A stretch of 64,000 nt of DNA, from contig NZ_JADOBI010000003.1 of the NCBI RefSeq assembly GCF_015644585.1, forward strand, positions 372,001 to 436,000, given 5' to 3'. The notes under the pieces were generated by a model that saw only the letters and a program-made list of their open reading frames with translations, had not been told where the DNA came from and did not search any database. This document shows, piece by piece, positions 42,520-53,086 of the stretch; the first letter of the stretch is position 1; each line of letters begins with the position of its first letter. The translations under genes were made by a program, and so were the position numbers. This stretch comes from Rahnella laticis. Lineage in GTDB: Bacteria > Pseudomonadota > Gammaproteobacteria > Enterobacterales > Enterobacteriaceae.

Positions 42520-45500
42520 TTAGCCTTTGATTTTCGCGTGCATTTCCTGCACCGACGTCACCTGCTCTGTCGGGTCAGAAGACAGCGCCATCGCCGTGGC
42601 GAAACCGCCGTTCAGCGTGGTGTCGTAATGCACTTTATATTGCAGCGCACTACGGCGGATCAGCTTGGAGTCTTCAATCGCCTGACGGCCAGCCGTGGTG
42701 TTGACGATGTACACATACTCACCGTTTTTAATGCGGTCCTGAATGTGCGGACGACCTTCATGCACCTTGTTGACCAGGCGCGGGTTAATCCCGGCTTCGC
42801 CCAGCACAACGGCAGTCCCGTGCGTCGCATCCAGCTCGAAGCCGCGTTTCAGCAGTTTCGCGGCCAAATCCACGACGCGGCCTTTGTCGCCTTCACGCAC
42901 TGACAACAGCGCGCGGCCGGCTTTCTTCATGCCGGAGTTGCTGCCCAGCTGCGCTTTCGCGAATGCTTCTGCGAAAGTGCGGCCAACGCCCATGACTTCA
43001 CCGGTAGAACGCATTTCCGGCCCGAGAATCGGGTCAACGCCAGGGAATTTGTTGAACGGCAACACTACTTCTTTGACGGAGTAGTAAGGCGGAATGACTT
43101 CTTCCGTCACGCCTTGCTGCGCCAGCGTCTGGCCTGCCATGACGCGGGCGGCCACTTTCGCCAGTGCCACACCGGTCGCTTTAGACACGAACGGGACGGT
43201 ACGTGCGGCGCGCGGGTTAACTTCAATCAGGTAGACTTCGTTGTTTTTCACCGCGAACTGGACGTTCATCAGGCCGCGAACGCTCAGCTCGAAGGCCAGT
43301 TTCTCGACCTGCTGACGCATCACATCCTGAATTTCCTGGCTCAGCGTGTAACAAGGCAAAGAACATGCGGAGTCACCGGAGTGAACGCCAGCCTGCTCAA
43401 TGTGCTCCATGATGCCGCCAATCAGTACGCGCTCGCCGTCGCAGATTGCATCAACGTCCACTTCAACAGCGTCATCCAGGAAACGGTCGAGCAATACCGG
43501 CGCATCGTTGGACACGCTGACCGCATTCTGGAAGTAACGACGCAGGTCGATTTCGTCGTACACGATTTCCATTGCGCGGCCGCCCAGAACATACGACGGA
43601 CGAACCACCAGCGGATAACCGATGCCTGCTGCTTTTTCGACAGCCTGTTCGATGGTCGCTACCGTGGCGTTAGCCGGTTGTTTCAGGCCCAGACGGTTAA
43701 CCGCCTGCTGGAAACGTTCGCGGTCTTCGGCGCGGTCAATGGCGTCCGGGCTGGTACCGATAATCGGTACGCCAGCGGCTTCAAGCTCACGCGCCAGTTT
43801 CAGCGGAGTCTGGCCGCCGTACTGCACGATGACGCCTTTCGGCTGCTCGATGCGCACGATTTCCAGCACGTCTTCCAGCGTGACCGATTCGAAGTACAGA
43901 CGGTCGGAAGTGTCGTAGTCGGTAGAAACCGTTTCAGGGTTACAGTTGACCATGATGGTTTCGTAACCGTCTTCACGCAGCGCCAGTGAGGCGTGTACGC
44001 AGCAATAGTCGAACTCAATGCCCTGACCGATACGGTTCGGACCGCCGCCCAGCACCATGATTTTTGGCTTGTCGTTAGTCGGGTTGGATTCGCACTCTTC
44101 TTCGTACGTGGAGTACATGTACGCCGTGTCAGTCGAGAATTCCGCCGCGCAGGTATCCACACGTTTGTAAACCGGGTGCAGATTGTATTTGTGGCGCAGT
44201 TTGCGCACTTCGCTTTCGGATACACCTACCAGTTTGGCCAGACGCAGGTCAGCAAAACCTTTGCGTTTGAGCATACGCAGGTAGTCATGGGTCAGGATGT
44301 TGAAACCACCTTCGGCGACTTCATTTTCCAGTTTCACCAGCTCTTCAATTTGCACCAGGAACCAGCGGTCGACGTTGGTCAGGTTGAAGATACCGTCAAC
44401 GGACATCCCGGCGCGGAAGGCGTCAGCGATGTACCAGATACGCTCCGCGCCCGCTTCTTTCAGTTCGCGGCGGATTTTCGTCAGCGCTTCCGGGTCGTCC
44501 AGGCTCACTTTCGGGTCGAAGCCGCTTGCGCCTACTTCCAGACCGCGAAGGGCTTTTTGCAGTGATTCCTGCTGCGTGCGGCCAATCGCCATCACTTCGC
44601 CAACAGATTTCATCTGCGTGGTCAGACGGTCGTTTGCACCGGCAAATTTCTCGAAGTTAAACCGTGGGATTTTCGTCACAACGTAGTCGATGGAAGGTTC
44701 GAACGACGCAGGCGTTTTGCCGCCGGTGATGTCGTTCATCAGTTCATCGAGGGTGTAACCCACCGCCAGTTTCGCGGCGACTTTTGCAATCGGGAAGCCG
44801 GTCGCTTTCGACGCCAGTGCTGATGAACGGGAAACGCGCGGGTTCATTTCGATGACAATCAGACGACCATTTTTCGGGTTCACCGAGAACTGGACATTTG
44901 AACCACCGGTTTCTACGCCGATTTCACGCAGTACCGCCATCGAGGCGTTACGCATGATTTGGTATTCTTTGTCGGTCAGGGTCTGCGCAGGCGCAACGGT
45001 GATGGAGTCACCGGTGTGGATACCCATCGCATCGAAGTTTTCGATTGAGCAGACGATGATGCAGTTGTCGTTTTTATCACGCACCACTTCCATCTCGTAC
45101 TCTTTCCAGCCAATCAGCGACTCATCAATCAGCAGCTCTTTGGTTGGGGAAAGATCCAAACCGCGTTCGCAAATCTCTTCAAACTCTTCACGGTTGTACG
45201 CGATACCGCCACCGGTGCCGCCCATGGTGAATGAAGGACGAATGATGCACGGGAAACCGACGTCAGCCGCGATCACCAGCGCTTCTTCCATGGTATGCGC
45301 AATGCCTGAACGTGCGGTATCAAGGCCGATTTTCTTCATCGCGATATCGAAACGGCGACGGTCTTCGGCTTTATCAATGGCGTCTGCGGTCGCGCCAATC
45401 ATGGTCACGCCGAATTCTGCCAGCACGCCCTGACGTTCCAGTTCCAGTGCACAGTTCAGTGCAGTCTGACCACCCATGGTAGGCAGCACAGCGTCCGGAC

Positions 45501-45744
45501 GTTCTTTCTCAATAATCTTGCGCACAACTTCCCAGTGAATCGGCTCGATGTACGTCGCATCGGCCATTTCCGGGTCAGTCATAATCGTTGCCGGGTTGGA
45601 GTTCACCAGAATGACGCGGTAACCCTCTTCACGCAGCGCTTTACACGCCTGTGCGCCGGAGTAGTCAAACTCACACGCCTGGCCGATGACAATCGGGCCT
45701 GCGCCCAGAATCAGGATGCTTTTTATGTCTGTACGTTTTGGCAT
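42520..45744 (-). CDS. carB: CarB, carbamoyl-phosphate synthase large subunit
   Basis: CarB makes carbamoyl phosphate from bicarbonate, two ATP and ammonia channelled from CarA, feeding arginine and pyrimidine synthesis. The 1074 residues show the duplicated ATP-grasp structure: N-half with [21 protein letters not shown] (22-42), a central oligomerisation domain, a C-half with [19 protein letters not shown] (about 563-581), and a C-terminal MGS-like allosteric domain (about 938-1074) that binds UMP and ornithine. It follows carA after 18 nt in one operon. Confidence 0.99.
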   Translation of the reverse strand: MPKRTDIKSILILGAGPIVIGQACEFDYSGAQACKALREEGYRVILVNSNPATIMTDPEMADATYIEPIHWEVVRKIIEKERPDAVLPTMGGQTALNCALELERQGVLAEFGVTMIGATADAIDKAEDRRRFDIAMKKIGLDTARSGIAHTMEEALVIAADVGFPCIIRPSFTMGGTGGGIAYNREEFEEICERGLDLSPTKELLIDESLIGWKEYEMEVVRDKNDNCIIVCSIENFDAMGIHTGDSITVAPAQTLTDKEYQIMRNASMAVLREIGVETGGSNVQFSVNPKNGRLIVIEMNPRVSRSSALASKATGFPIAKVAAKLAVGYTLDELMNDITGGKTPASFEPSIDYVVTKIPRFNFEKFAGANDRLTTQMKSVGEVMAIGRTQQESLQKALRGLEVGASGFDPKVSLDDPEALTKIRRELKEAGAERIWYIADAFRAGMSVDGIFNLTNVDRWFLVQIEELVKLENEVAEGGFNILTHDYLRMLKRKGFADLRLAKLVGVSESEVRKLRHKYNLHPVYKRVDTCAAEFSTDTAYMYSTYEEECESNPTNDKPKIMVLGGGPNRIGQGIEFDYCCVHASLALREDGYETIMVNCNPETVSTDYDTSDRLYFESVTLEDVLEIVRIEQPKGVIVQYGGQTPLKLARELEAAGVPIIGTSPDAIDRAEDRERFQQAVNRLGLKQPANATVATIEQAVEKAAGIGYPLVVRPSYVLGGRAMEIVYDEIDLRRYFQNAVSVSNDAPVLLDRFLDDAVEVDVDAICDGERVLIGGIMEHIEQAGVHSGDSACSLPCYTLSQEIQDVMRQQVEKLAFELSVRGLMNVQFAVKNNEVYLIEVNPRAARTVPFVSKATGVALAKVAARVMAGQTLAQQGVTEEVIPPYYSVKEVVLPFNKFPGVDPILGPEMRSTGEVMGVGRTFAEAFAKAQLGSNSGMKKAGRALLSVREGDKGRVVDLAAKLLKRGFELDATHGTAVVLGEAGINPRLVNKVHEGRPHIQDRIKNGEYVYIVNTTAGRQAIEDSKLIRRSALQYKVHYDTTLNGGFATAMALSSDPTEQVTSVQEMHAKIKG

Positions 45745-45762
45745 TTTTTATTCGCTCCTGAT

Positions 45763-46935
45763 TTATTTGCTTATAAGAGTGGCGTTGTTGTTATGAGAAG
45801 CGCGGTAAGCGTTAATCAGTTCGATGAAATGGTCGAACAATGGCGCCGCATCGTGCGGGCCCGGGCTGGCTTCAGGGTGTCCCTGGAAGCTGAACGCCGC
45901 TTTATCGGTGCGGTGAATGCCCTGAACGGTGTGGTCAAACAGCGATTTGTGCGTCACGCGCAGGTTCGCTGGCAGATTATTTTCATCTACCGCAAAGCCG
46001 TGGTTCTGCGCCGTAATCATCACGACGTTGTTATCGATATCTTTAACCGGGTGGTTACCGCCGTGGTGGCCGAGTTTCATCTTCAGCGTTTTCGCGCCGC
46101 TGGCCAGCGCCAGCAACTGATGGCCGAGGCAGATGCCGAACACCGGAATATCGGTTTCGAGGAAAGTTTTAATCGCGGCGATGGCGTAATCGCAAGGCTC
46201 CGGGTCACCCGGGCCGTTGGACAGGAATATGCCGTCCGGATTGAGTTTCAGCACGTCGGCCGCCGGAGTTTGCGCCGGAACCACCGTCAGGCGGCAACCG
46301 CGATCCACCAGCATGCGCAGGATGTTGCGTTTCGCGCCGTAGTCATAGGCCACAACGTGGAACGGTAATTCTTCATTTTTCTTAGCTTCAGGCAACTCAC
46401 CTTCGAGCGTCCAGCTGCCTTGCTGCCAGCTGTAGGATTCCGCTGTGGTGACTTCTTTTGCCAGATCCATCCCTTTCAGCCCCGGGAATGCTTTGGCTTT
46501 TTGCAGCGCCAGCTGAGCATCCGGTGAATCGCCCGCGATGATGCAGCCATTTTGCGCACCTTTTTCACGAAGCAGGCGGGTCAGTTTACGGGTATCAATA
46601 TCGGCGATGGCCACGATGTTATGGCGCTTAAGGTAATCAGAGAGGTTTTCTTCACTGCGGTAGTTGCTGGCAATCAGAGGTAAATCGCGAATGACCAGAC
46701 CTTGAGCGTGTACTGCGGAGGATTCTTCATCAGCGGCATTGGTGCCGACATTACCGATATGGGGATAAGTGAGAGTGACAATTTGGCGGGAATAGGAAGG
46801 ATCAGTGAGGATTTCTTGATAACCGGTCATCGACGTATTGAAGACCACTTCCCCCACTGCCGACCCTTCTGCCCCGATGGCCCGACCGTGGAATTGGGTT
46901 CCGTCTTCCAGAACCAATAGCGCTGACTTTATCAA
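45763..46935 (-). CDS. carA: CarA, carbamoyl-phosphate synthase small subunit (glutaminase)
   Basis: CarA hydrolyses glutamine and passes ammonia to CarB. The class-I amidotransferase triad is present: Cys269 in [14 protein letters not shown], and His and Glu in [17 protein letters not shown] choose the TTG start at 46935, giving (M)[16 protein letters not shown] and 390 residues. It is preceded by GGAGG, and a rare TTG start is known for E. coli carA. A TTG at 46947 is part of the ribosome-binding site. The C-terminus is about eight residues longer than in E. coli. Tandem ARG boxes lie just upstream. Confidence 0.97.
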   Translation of the reverse strand: MIKSALLVLEDGTQFHGRAIGAEGSAVGEVVFNTSMTGYQEILTDPSYSRQIVTLTYPHIGNVGTNAADEESSAVHAQGLVIRDLPLIASNYRSEENLSDYLKRHNIVAIADIDTRKLTRLLREKGAQNGCIIAGDSPDAQLALQKAKAFPGLKGMDLAKEVTTAESYSWQQGSWTLEGELPEAKKNEELPFHVVAYDYGAKRNILRMLVDRGCRLTVVPAQTPAADVLKLNPDGIFLSNGPGDPEPCDYAIAAIKTFLETDIPVFGICLGHQLLALASGAKTLKMKLGHHGGNHPVKDIDNNVVMITAQNHGFAVDENNLPANLRVTHKSLFDHTVQGIHRTDKAAFSFQGHPEASPGPHDAAPLFDHFIELINAYRASHNNNATLISK

Positions 46936-46944
46936 AGCATCCTC

Positions 46945-46983
46945 CAAGAATAATAAATCACAATATTTGCATATTAATTCAGA
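46945..46983. promoter_or_regulatory. Tandem ARG boxes (ArgR operator) upstream of carA
   Basis: Two ArgR-like sites are AGAATAATAAATCA (46947-46960) and TGCATATTAATTCA (46968-46981). Each is close to the TGAAT-N4-ATTCA core, and their centres are 21 bp apart. This is the two 18-bp boxes plus 3 bp arrangement of ArgR hexamer operators, as at carP2 in E. coli. Confidence 0.7.
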
Positions 46984-47333
46984 TAACGAGATCTAAATCA
47001 ATGCAAAAATCGCTCCCAAAGCCAATTTTTGGCAAACGGCGGCATTTTAGAGAGGGCGATGGGGTTTGTCTACTAAAAGCACCAATATTTCTTTGTTTTT
47101 CGCACAACTCAGCGAAAAGCTCCTGCTACCGCCATAAAAACCTAGCTCAAGTCAGTATAGTAACCGTTTGCGGAAGGGGATGTCTGAAAAAGGGTGATGT
47201 AAACGAGATTATTACAAAACGGAGGAGTCGCGCTGTTTAAAATGCATACAGAAGGAGGTATGTTAAGCAGGAATATTTATAGAAATGGCAATCAGGAAGA
47301 AAATCACAGTCAAAATTTATCTTTTATAATAAA
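46984..47333. promoter_or_regulatory. Upstream part of the car control region
   Basis: This is an AT-rich, gene-free stretch upstream of the ARG boxes, where the pyrimidine-controlled carP1 promoter lies in E. coli. A PurR-like half-site GCAAACG occurs near 47032, but the second half is poor. I cannot place the P1 promoter with confidence. Confidence 0.35.
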
Positions 47334-47366
47334 AAAGAGAAGGGCAATCAAGGAACTGCCCTTTTA
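47334..47366 (-). terminator. Terminator of dapB
   Basis: The stem AAGGGCA/TGCCCTT with a 10-nt loop is followed on the minus strand by TCTCTTTTTT. It lies about 47 nt past dapB. Confidence 0.8.
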
Positions 47367-47412
47367 TCAAAACATTATGACCAAAACAACCACATCACAT
47401 CTAAATCAAATT

Positions 47413-48716
<1,304 letters not shown>

Positions 48717-48744
48717 TTGATAAAATCAATGATTGTGATAATAA
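48717..48744 (+). promoter_or_regulatory. Probable porin promoter
   Basis: TTGATA (48717-48722), a 16-nt spacer and TAATAA (48739-48744) with an upstream TG, an extended -10. The message would have a ~170-nt leader containing a TCCTAAA/TTTAGGA hairpin at 48765-48784. Confidence 0.5.
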
Positions 48745-48923
48745 ATAGCCACCTAATTTTAACCTCCTAAATTTGATTTTAGGATGGATAAAATAAGTAG
48801 CCTGGATCCATGAGGCGCGTCTTCACCCTGACCAGACAGTTACCGGTAAGGGGAAATAATAAAAAACATCGCCAGTTCACATACCGGTTCTTCCGGGTAA
48901 GTATATTGGCGCAGGGACTTAAC

Positions 48924-50069
48924 ATGAAATTCAAACTAAACAAAGTCACGCAAGTGGCGACCGCTGGCCTGTTGTTCGGTCTGGCTTCCTTTGCTTCACA
49001 CGCAGAAATCACCCTGATTAAACAAGACCCACAGCCTAACGATCCGCTGAGCCGTCTGCAATTCCAGGTTGGTGGGAGTATTCGTCCGCAGTTCCAGTTC
49101 CAGAACGGCGTTAAAAACTACAAAACCAACGGTTTTGACGGCGGTACTCGCTTCCGTTTCTCCACTGACTACTATCTGTTTGATGACATCAGCTGGATTA
49201 ACTATTACGAGCTGGGTGTGAATATTCCTGCGCTGACTGGCTGGGATAACCACTATGCTGCCGGCGCACATAACACCACCCGCCGTATGCTGTACACCGG
49301 TCTGAAAAGCAAAACCTACGGTCAGCTGACTTTCGGCCAGCAAAACAGCGTTTATTATGATGTTGTGGGTGCGAAAACCGATATCTGGGACTACGACATG
49401 CTCGCTCAGGCACCAGGCAACGGTGTTAACGGCGACTACGACGGTTCTTACCGTTCACGTAAGATGCTGAAATACAAAAATACCTTCGGCGATGCTGATG
49501 TGTATGCTTCTTACCTGTTCTCAGATAACGATCTGCTGACCGGTAAAAACAGCCTGCGTTACAAACGTAACGGCGGCGGCTCTGTGGGTGTGGATTACCA
49601 CATCACCAAAGAACTGACATGGGGTACTGCGTACAACTACACCGACGCAGAAATGAAAAACCCTAATAACAACACCTCCAAAGACTACAATCAGAGCATC
49701 GTTGGTACCGCTCTGAGCTGGAAACCAGGCAACTGGACAGCGTCCTTCGGTGGCGGTTATTACCATGACTTCCTGACCACGGGCCTGAAAACTGAAGATC
49801 ACTTCTTCGCAGGTGATGCGTACGGTCTGGAATACTTCCTGGGTTACGCTTTCCCAATCAATCAGTTCGCTGTGAAAACCATTCAGCCATACTTCATGGG
49901 TGACCGTCTGACCTATGTGACTGGCCGTAACTATCAGCGCATCGATAACGGTCTGGGTGTGTCCTTCCAGCTCGATTACGGCTTCCGTGTTGATTACGAA
50001 CATGTGTTCACGTCTTCTACCGATAACCTCGGCGACATGAACCTGATCCGTCTGAGATACGACTTCTAA
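48924..50069 (+). CDS. Outer-membrane porin (Gram-negative porin type)
   Basis: This 381-residue precursor has a signal peptide (MKFKLNKVTQVATAGLLFGL, cleavage after SHA near residue 27). A beta-barrel follows, with alternating aromatic strands, the porin-like GGSIRPQFQFQNG start and a C-terminal Phe (LIRLRYDF). The chain resembles sugar- or acid-type specific porins of enterobacteria more than OmpC/OmpF, but I cannot name the substrate. I use the ATG at 48924 with an AGGGAC site; the longer frame to 48810 would hide the signal peptide. It lies at a locus that has no porin in E. coli K-12. Confidence 0.82.
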   Translation: MKFKLNKVTQVATAGLLFGLASFASHAEITLIKQDPQPNDPLSRLQFQVGGSIRPQFQFQNGVKNYKTNGFDGGTRFRFSTDYYLFDDISWINYYELGVNIPALTGWDNHYAAGAHNTTRRMLYTGLKSKTYGQLTFGQQNSVYYDVVGAKTDIWDYDMLAQAPGNGVNGDYDGSYRSRKMLKYKNTFGDADVYASYLFSDNDLLTGKNSLRYKRNGGGSVGVDYHITKELTWGTAYNYTDAEMKNPNNNTSKDYNQSIVGTALSWKPGNWTASFGGGYYHDFLTTGLKTEDHFFAGDAYGLEYFLGYAFPINQFAVKTIQPYFMGDRLTYVTGRNYQRIDNGLGVSFQLDYGFRVDYEHVFTSSTDNLGDMNLIRLRYDF

Positions 50070-50090
50070 GCCTTAACGATTGAACTTCAG

Positions 50091-50133
50091 GGGCCAGCTT
50101 TACGTCTTATTGACGGGCTGGCCCTTTCTTTTT
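50091..50133 (+). terminator. Terminator of the porin gene
   Basis: The stem GGGCCAGC/GCTGGCCC with an 18-nt loop is followed by TTTCTTTTT. It separates the porin from the SMP-30-like gene. Confidence 0.85.
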
Positions 50134-50228
50134 ACACCATTCTTAATCCCTGCGGGCAAAGCCAGACTAGACTGAATACAGACAGTTTTTCGCTATATCC
50201 ACTTTGCAGCCAGCAGGAGAGCTTTGCG

Positions 50229-51104
50229 ATGTCAGCATTTTTCCGGTCCGACATAACAGCCATTGGCGACTATCGAGCCGAATTGGGTGAAACTCCCGTC
50301 TGGTGCCAGCGCACCCAGTCATTATTGTGGGTCGATATCCTGGCTCAGCGCGTATTACGATACTGGCCAGCCTCCGGCCAGACTGAAATTCACGAACTCC
50401 CTTCCCTGACCAGCGGCGTATTGTTAACGCAAAAGCGTAACGTCTTTTTGCTGGTTTCTCAGGACGGTGTTCATCTTTACGATTACGAAGCTCAAACCCG
50501 GCAAAAACTCTGCGATTATCCCGGTGCGGAAGGAACGCGCCCCAACGAAGCCGCTGTCGCACCTGATGGCTCACTTTGGTTTGGCACGATGGATATTGAA
50601 GAAGAAAAAATGACCGGCGCGTGGTTCCGCTTTGAGGCCGGGGCTGAAAAGCCTGAAATCATGCTCGATAACGTGGGGACAACCAATACGCTGGTCTGGT
50701 ATGAAGGCAAAGTTTGGTTTGCAGACAGCCGGAAAAACCGCTTTTATTCCGCTAACGCCCGCCGCATTAATCCTCTGAAAATTTCCTGTTTCTCCTCCGG
50801 CGACAAAATCCCCGACGGTTCGGCGCTGACGCAAAACGGCTGGCTCATCACCGCCTGCTGGGGCTCAAAATGCCTGCTGCGCCAGCAGATCAATCAGGGC
50901 GAACTGCTGACGCTGGACACCCTGCCGGTGCCCGTCACGCAGCCAAGTTGCTGCACTTTTGGTGGCCCGGATATGACCGAGATATTTATTACCTCGGCGC
51001 GTAAAAACCTTGATGCCCCGCACGCGCTGGAGGGAGCGTTGCTTCACGCTAAAACGGCGACGGTCGGCGCTCCGCAGAATCTTTTCAGACTCGAAAACCC
51101 GTAA
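50229..51104 (+). CDS. SMP-30/gluconolactonase-family hydrolase
   Basis: This 291-residue protein has the six-bladed propeller signature of the SMP-30/gluconolaconase/LRE family. It shows LGETPVW near residue 19, with the metal-binding Glu; TRPNEAAVAPDGSLWFGTM near 99; TNTLVWYEGKVWFADS near 144, with the metal Asn; and IPDGSALTQNGWL near 195, with the catalytic Asp. Such enzymes hydrolyse sugar lactones. The RPNE motif has Glu where most members have Asp, and TNTL replaces the common NGL, so the substrate may differ. There is no signal peptide, so it is cytoplasmic. E. coli has rihC in this interval in place of this gene. Confidence 0.85.
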   Translation: MSAFFRSDITAIGDYRAELGETPVWCQRTQSLLWVDILAQRVLRYWPASGQTEIHELPSLTSGVLLTQKRNVFLLVSQDGVHLYDYEAQTRQKLCDYPGAEGTRPNEAAVAPDGSLWFGTMDIEEEKMTGAWFRFEAGAEKPEIMLDNVGTTNTLVWYEGKVWFADSRKNRFYSANARRINPLKISCFSSGDKIPDGSALTQNGWLITACWGSKCLLRQQINQGELLTLDTLPVPVTQPSCCTFGGPDMTEIFITSARKNLDAPHALEGALLHAKTATVGAPQNLFRLENP

Positions 51105-51124
51105 CGGGTGTCAAAAAAGACGTA

Positions 51125-51153
51125 AAAAAACCGGCCACGTGAGCCGGTTTTTT
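51125..51153. terminator. Bidirectional terminator between the SMP-30 gene and ispH
   Basis: The stem AAACCGGC/GCCGGTTT with long A and T runs lies between convergent genes. It ends the ribF-ileS-lspA-fkpB-ispH operon on the minus strand and the SMP-30-like gene on the plus strand. Confidence 0.9.
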
Positions 51154-51169
51154 AATTTTATGCGTTTCG

Positions 51170-52123
51170 TCAGTCGATCTGACGCACATCAACGCGCAGC
51201 TCTTTCGGCACTTCGAAGACAATATTCTCTTCGCGCCCTTCGATATTAATCACATCGAGGCCGCCAAATGCTTTCAGCTTGCTGATCACGTCCTGCACCA
51301 AAATATCCGGTGCCGATGCGCCAGCTGTCACGCCAATGCTTTTCGCATTTTTGAGCCAGCTTTCCTGAATATCTGCCGCAGAGTCGATCAGATAGGAAGG
51401 CACACCGACGCGCTGTGCCAGTTCCGCCAGACGGTTGGAGTTGGAAGAGTTCTTCGACCCGACCACCAGCACGACATCCGCGCCATCCGCCAGCGTACGT
51501 ACGGCTTCCTGACGGTTGGTTGTCGCATAGCAAATATCGTCTTTACGCGGCCCGATAATCTTCGGGAAACGCTCGCGCAGCGCATCAATCACCGCAGACG
51601 TATCATCAACAGAAAGCGTGGTTTGTGTCATAAAGCACAGGTTATTTTCGTCTTTCACCTGCAATTTATAGACATCCTCCGGCGCCTCAACCAGATACAT
51701 TCCCCCGTTCGGGTTGCTGTACTGGCCCATTGTGCCTTCCACTTCCGGGTGACCGGCATGACCAATCAGAATCGCTTCCGTGCCCTTACGGCTGGCACGC
51801 GCAACTTCCATATGGACTTTAGTCACGAGCGGACAAGTGGCGTCAAACAACATGGTCAGATCACGCGCTTTCGCTTCAGCACGGACAGCCTGAGACACAC
51901 CGTGAGCGGAGAAAATCAGAATGGAGCCATCAGGCACTTCACTGATTTGCTCGATAAAAATCGCCCCGCGCTGACGCAGGCTGTCAACCACATAGCGGTT
52001 ATGTACGACTTCATGACGAACGTAAATCGGCGCGCCGTAAATTTCCAGCGCGCGTTCTACGATGCTGATTGCACGGTCAACGCCCGCGCAAAATCCTCGC
52101 GGATTAGCCAGCAATATCTGCAT
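51170..52123 (-). CDS. ispH: IspH (LytB), HMBPP reductase
   Basis: IspH is the iron-sulfur enzyme that makes IPP and DMAPP in the last step of the MEP isoprenoid pathway. The 317 residues keep the three cluster cysteines: Cys12 ([12 protein letters not shown]), Cys97 ([11 protein letters not shown]) and Cys198 ([11 protein letters not shown]). The ATG at 52123 gives [12 protein letters not shown] with a GGAGGAG site; the frame to 52168 lies in fkpB. It overlaps the fkpB 3' end by 20 nt and is the last gene of the operon. Confidence 0.98.
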   Translation of the reverse strand: MQILLANPRGFCAGVDRAISIVERALEIYGAPIYVRHEVVHNRYVVDSLRQRGAIFIEQISEVPDGSILIFSAHGVSQAVRAEAKARDLTMLFDATCPLVTKVHMEVARASRKGTEAILIGHAGHPEVEGTMGQYSNPNGGMYLVEAPEDVYKLQVKDENNLCFMTQTTLSVDDTSAVIDALRERFPKIIGPRKDDICYATTNRQEAVRTLADGADVVLVVGSKNSSNSNRLAELAQRVGVPSYLIDSAADIQESWLKNAKSIGVTAGASAPDILVQDVISKLKAFGGLDVINIEGREENIVFEVPKELRVDVRQID

Positions 52124-52574
52124 GCTTCTCCTCCAGTTGCGGATCGATTTCCAGCACTTCGATATCAAAATCGATATGCTGTCCCGCCAGCGGATGGTTG
52201 AAATCTACAGTGATAGAATCTTCCGTCACCTCACGCACCACGCCCGGCATTTCGCTGCCGTCACGCCCGGAAAACAGCATAATCGTGCCGACATCCGGCA
52301 CGCCTGTTTCCTGGAAGTCACGACGCGAAAAGAACTGAACCAGATCGGGGCTTTTGCCGCCAAACGCCGATTCAGGTGCGAGGGTAAAGGCGCGCTTGTC
52401 GCCCACCGTCAGGCCTAACAGCTGATTCTCCAGCGCGTCAGACAAGCTGCCATCGCCAAGGCGAAACAGCGCGGGTTTACCATTCGCGCGGGTTGATTCT
52501 GCCGTCGAACCGTCTTCCAGTTTCAACGTAAAATGCACCAGCACGGCGCTGTCATGTTTCACCTGTTGAGACAT
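52104..52574 (-). CDS. fkpB: FkpB (SlpA), FKBP-type peptidyl-prolyl isomerase
   Basis: FkpB (156 residues) is a SlyD-like FKBP with an inserted-flap chaperone domain. It reads [20 protein letters not shown] near the start and [20 protein letters not shown] at the end of the FKBP fold. Its C-terminal tail is several residues longer than in E. coli, which creates the 20-nt overlap with ispH. Two adjacent ATG codons, 52577 and 52574, share an AGGA site; I take the second for spacing. It follows lspA in the ribF operon. Confidence 0.95.
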   Translation of the reverse strand: MSQQVKHDSAVLVHFTLKLEDGSTAESTRANGKPALFRLGDGSLSDALENQLLGLTVGDKRAFTLAPESAFGGKSPDLVQFFSRRDFQETGVPDVGTIMLFSGRDGSEMPGVVREVTEDSITVDFNHPLAGQHIDFDIEVLEIDPQLEEKHADIAG

Positions 52575-52579
52575 CATAC

Positions 52580-53086
52580 TTATCCTTTGCTCTTTTCCGC
52601 TTCTTTAGGTTTTGCCAGAAAACCCTCCAGCACGACCAGCGCTGCACCGACGCAAATAAAGCTGTCAGCCAGATTGAACGTCGCGAAATGCCAGTTGCCG
52701 ACATAGAAGTCGATAAAGTCGACCACGAAACCGTGATACAGGCGGTCGAACAAATTACCTAACGCCCCGCCGATAATCATCGCAAACGCGATGTTATTGA
52801 GTTTTTGCTTCGCGGTACCACGGTACATCAGTACCACCAGCGCCACGACGATTGCCAGTGCAATCACAGCAAAGAACCAGCGCTGCCAGCCGCCTTTATC
52901 CGCCAGGAAGCTAAACGCTGCCCCGTGGTTTTGCGCATAGAACAGGTTCAAATACGGGATCAGCGGCATGGATTCGCCAAGCTGGAAGTTCCCCATGATG
53001 AGGAACTTACTGCCCAGATCCACGATGATGACCACGACCGCCAGCCAGAGCCAGCGGAGTCCGGTGGAACAGATCGATTTACTCAT
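52580..53086 (-). CDS. lspA: LspA, lipoprotein signal peptidase (signal peptidase II)
   Basis: LspA cleaves lipoprotein signal peptides in the inner membrane and is the globomycin target. The 168 residues show four transmembrane segments and the two aspartyl-protease motifs: the first in [19 protein letters not shown], the second in [12 protein letters not shown]. Its ATG overlaps the ileS stop codon by one base (TAATG), so translation is coupled. fkpB follows within a few nucleotides. Confidence 0.98.
   Translation of the reverse strand: MSKSICSTGLRWLWLAVVVIIVDLGSKFLIMGNFQLGESMPLIPYLNLFYAQNHGAAFSFLADKGGWQRWFFAVIALAIVVALVVLMYRGTAKQKLNNIAFAMIIGGALGNLFDRLYHGFVVDFIDFYVGNWHFATFNLADSFICVGAALVVLEGFLAKPKEAEKSKG

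Noticed and set aside
47032-47046. PurR-like half-site upstream of carA
   Set aside because: Only the GCAAACG half fits; the second half is poor, so I did not list it as an operator.
47001-47240. 79-codon plus-strand frame upstream of carA
   Set aside because: It lies within the car control region, has no plausible ribosome-binding site and no recognisable features.
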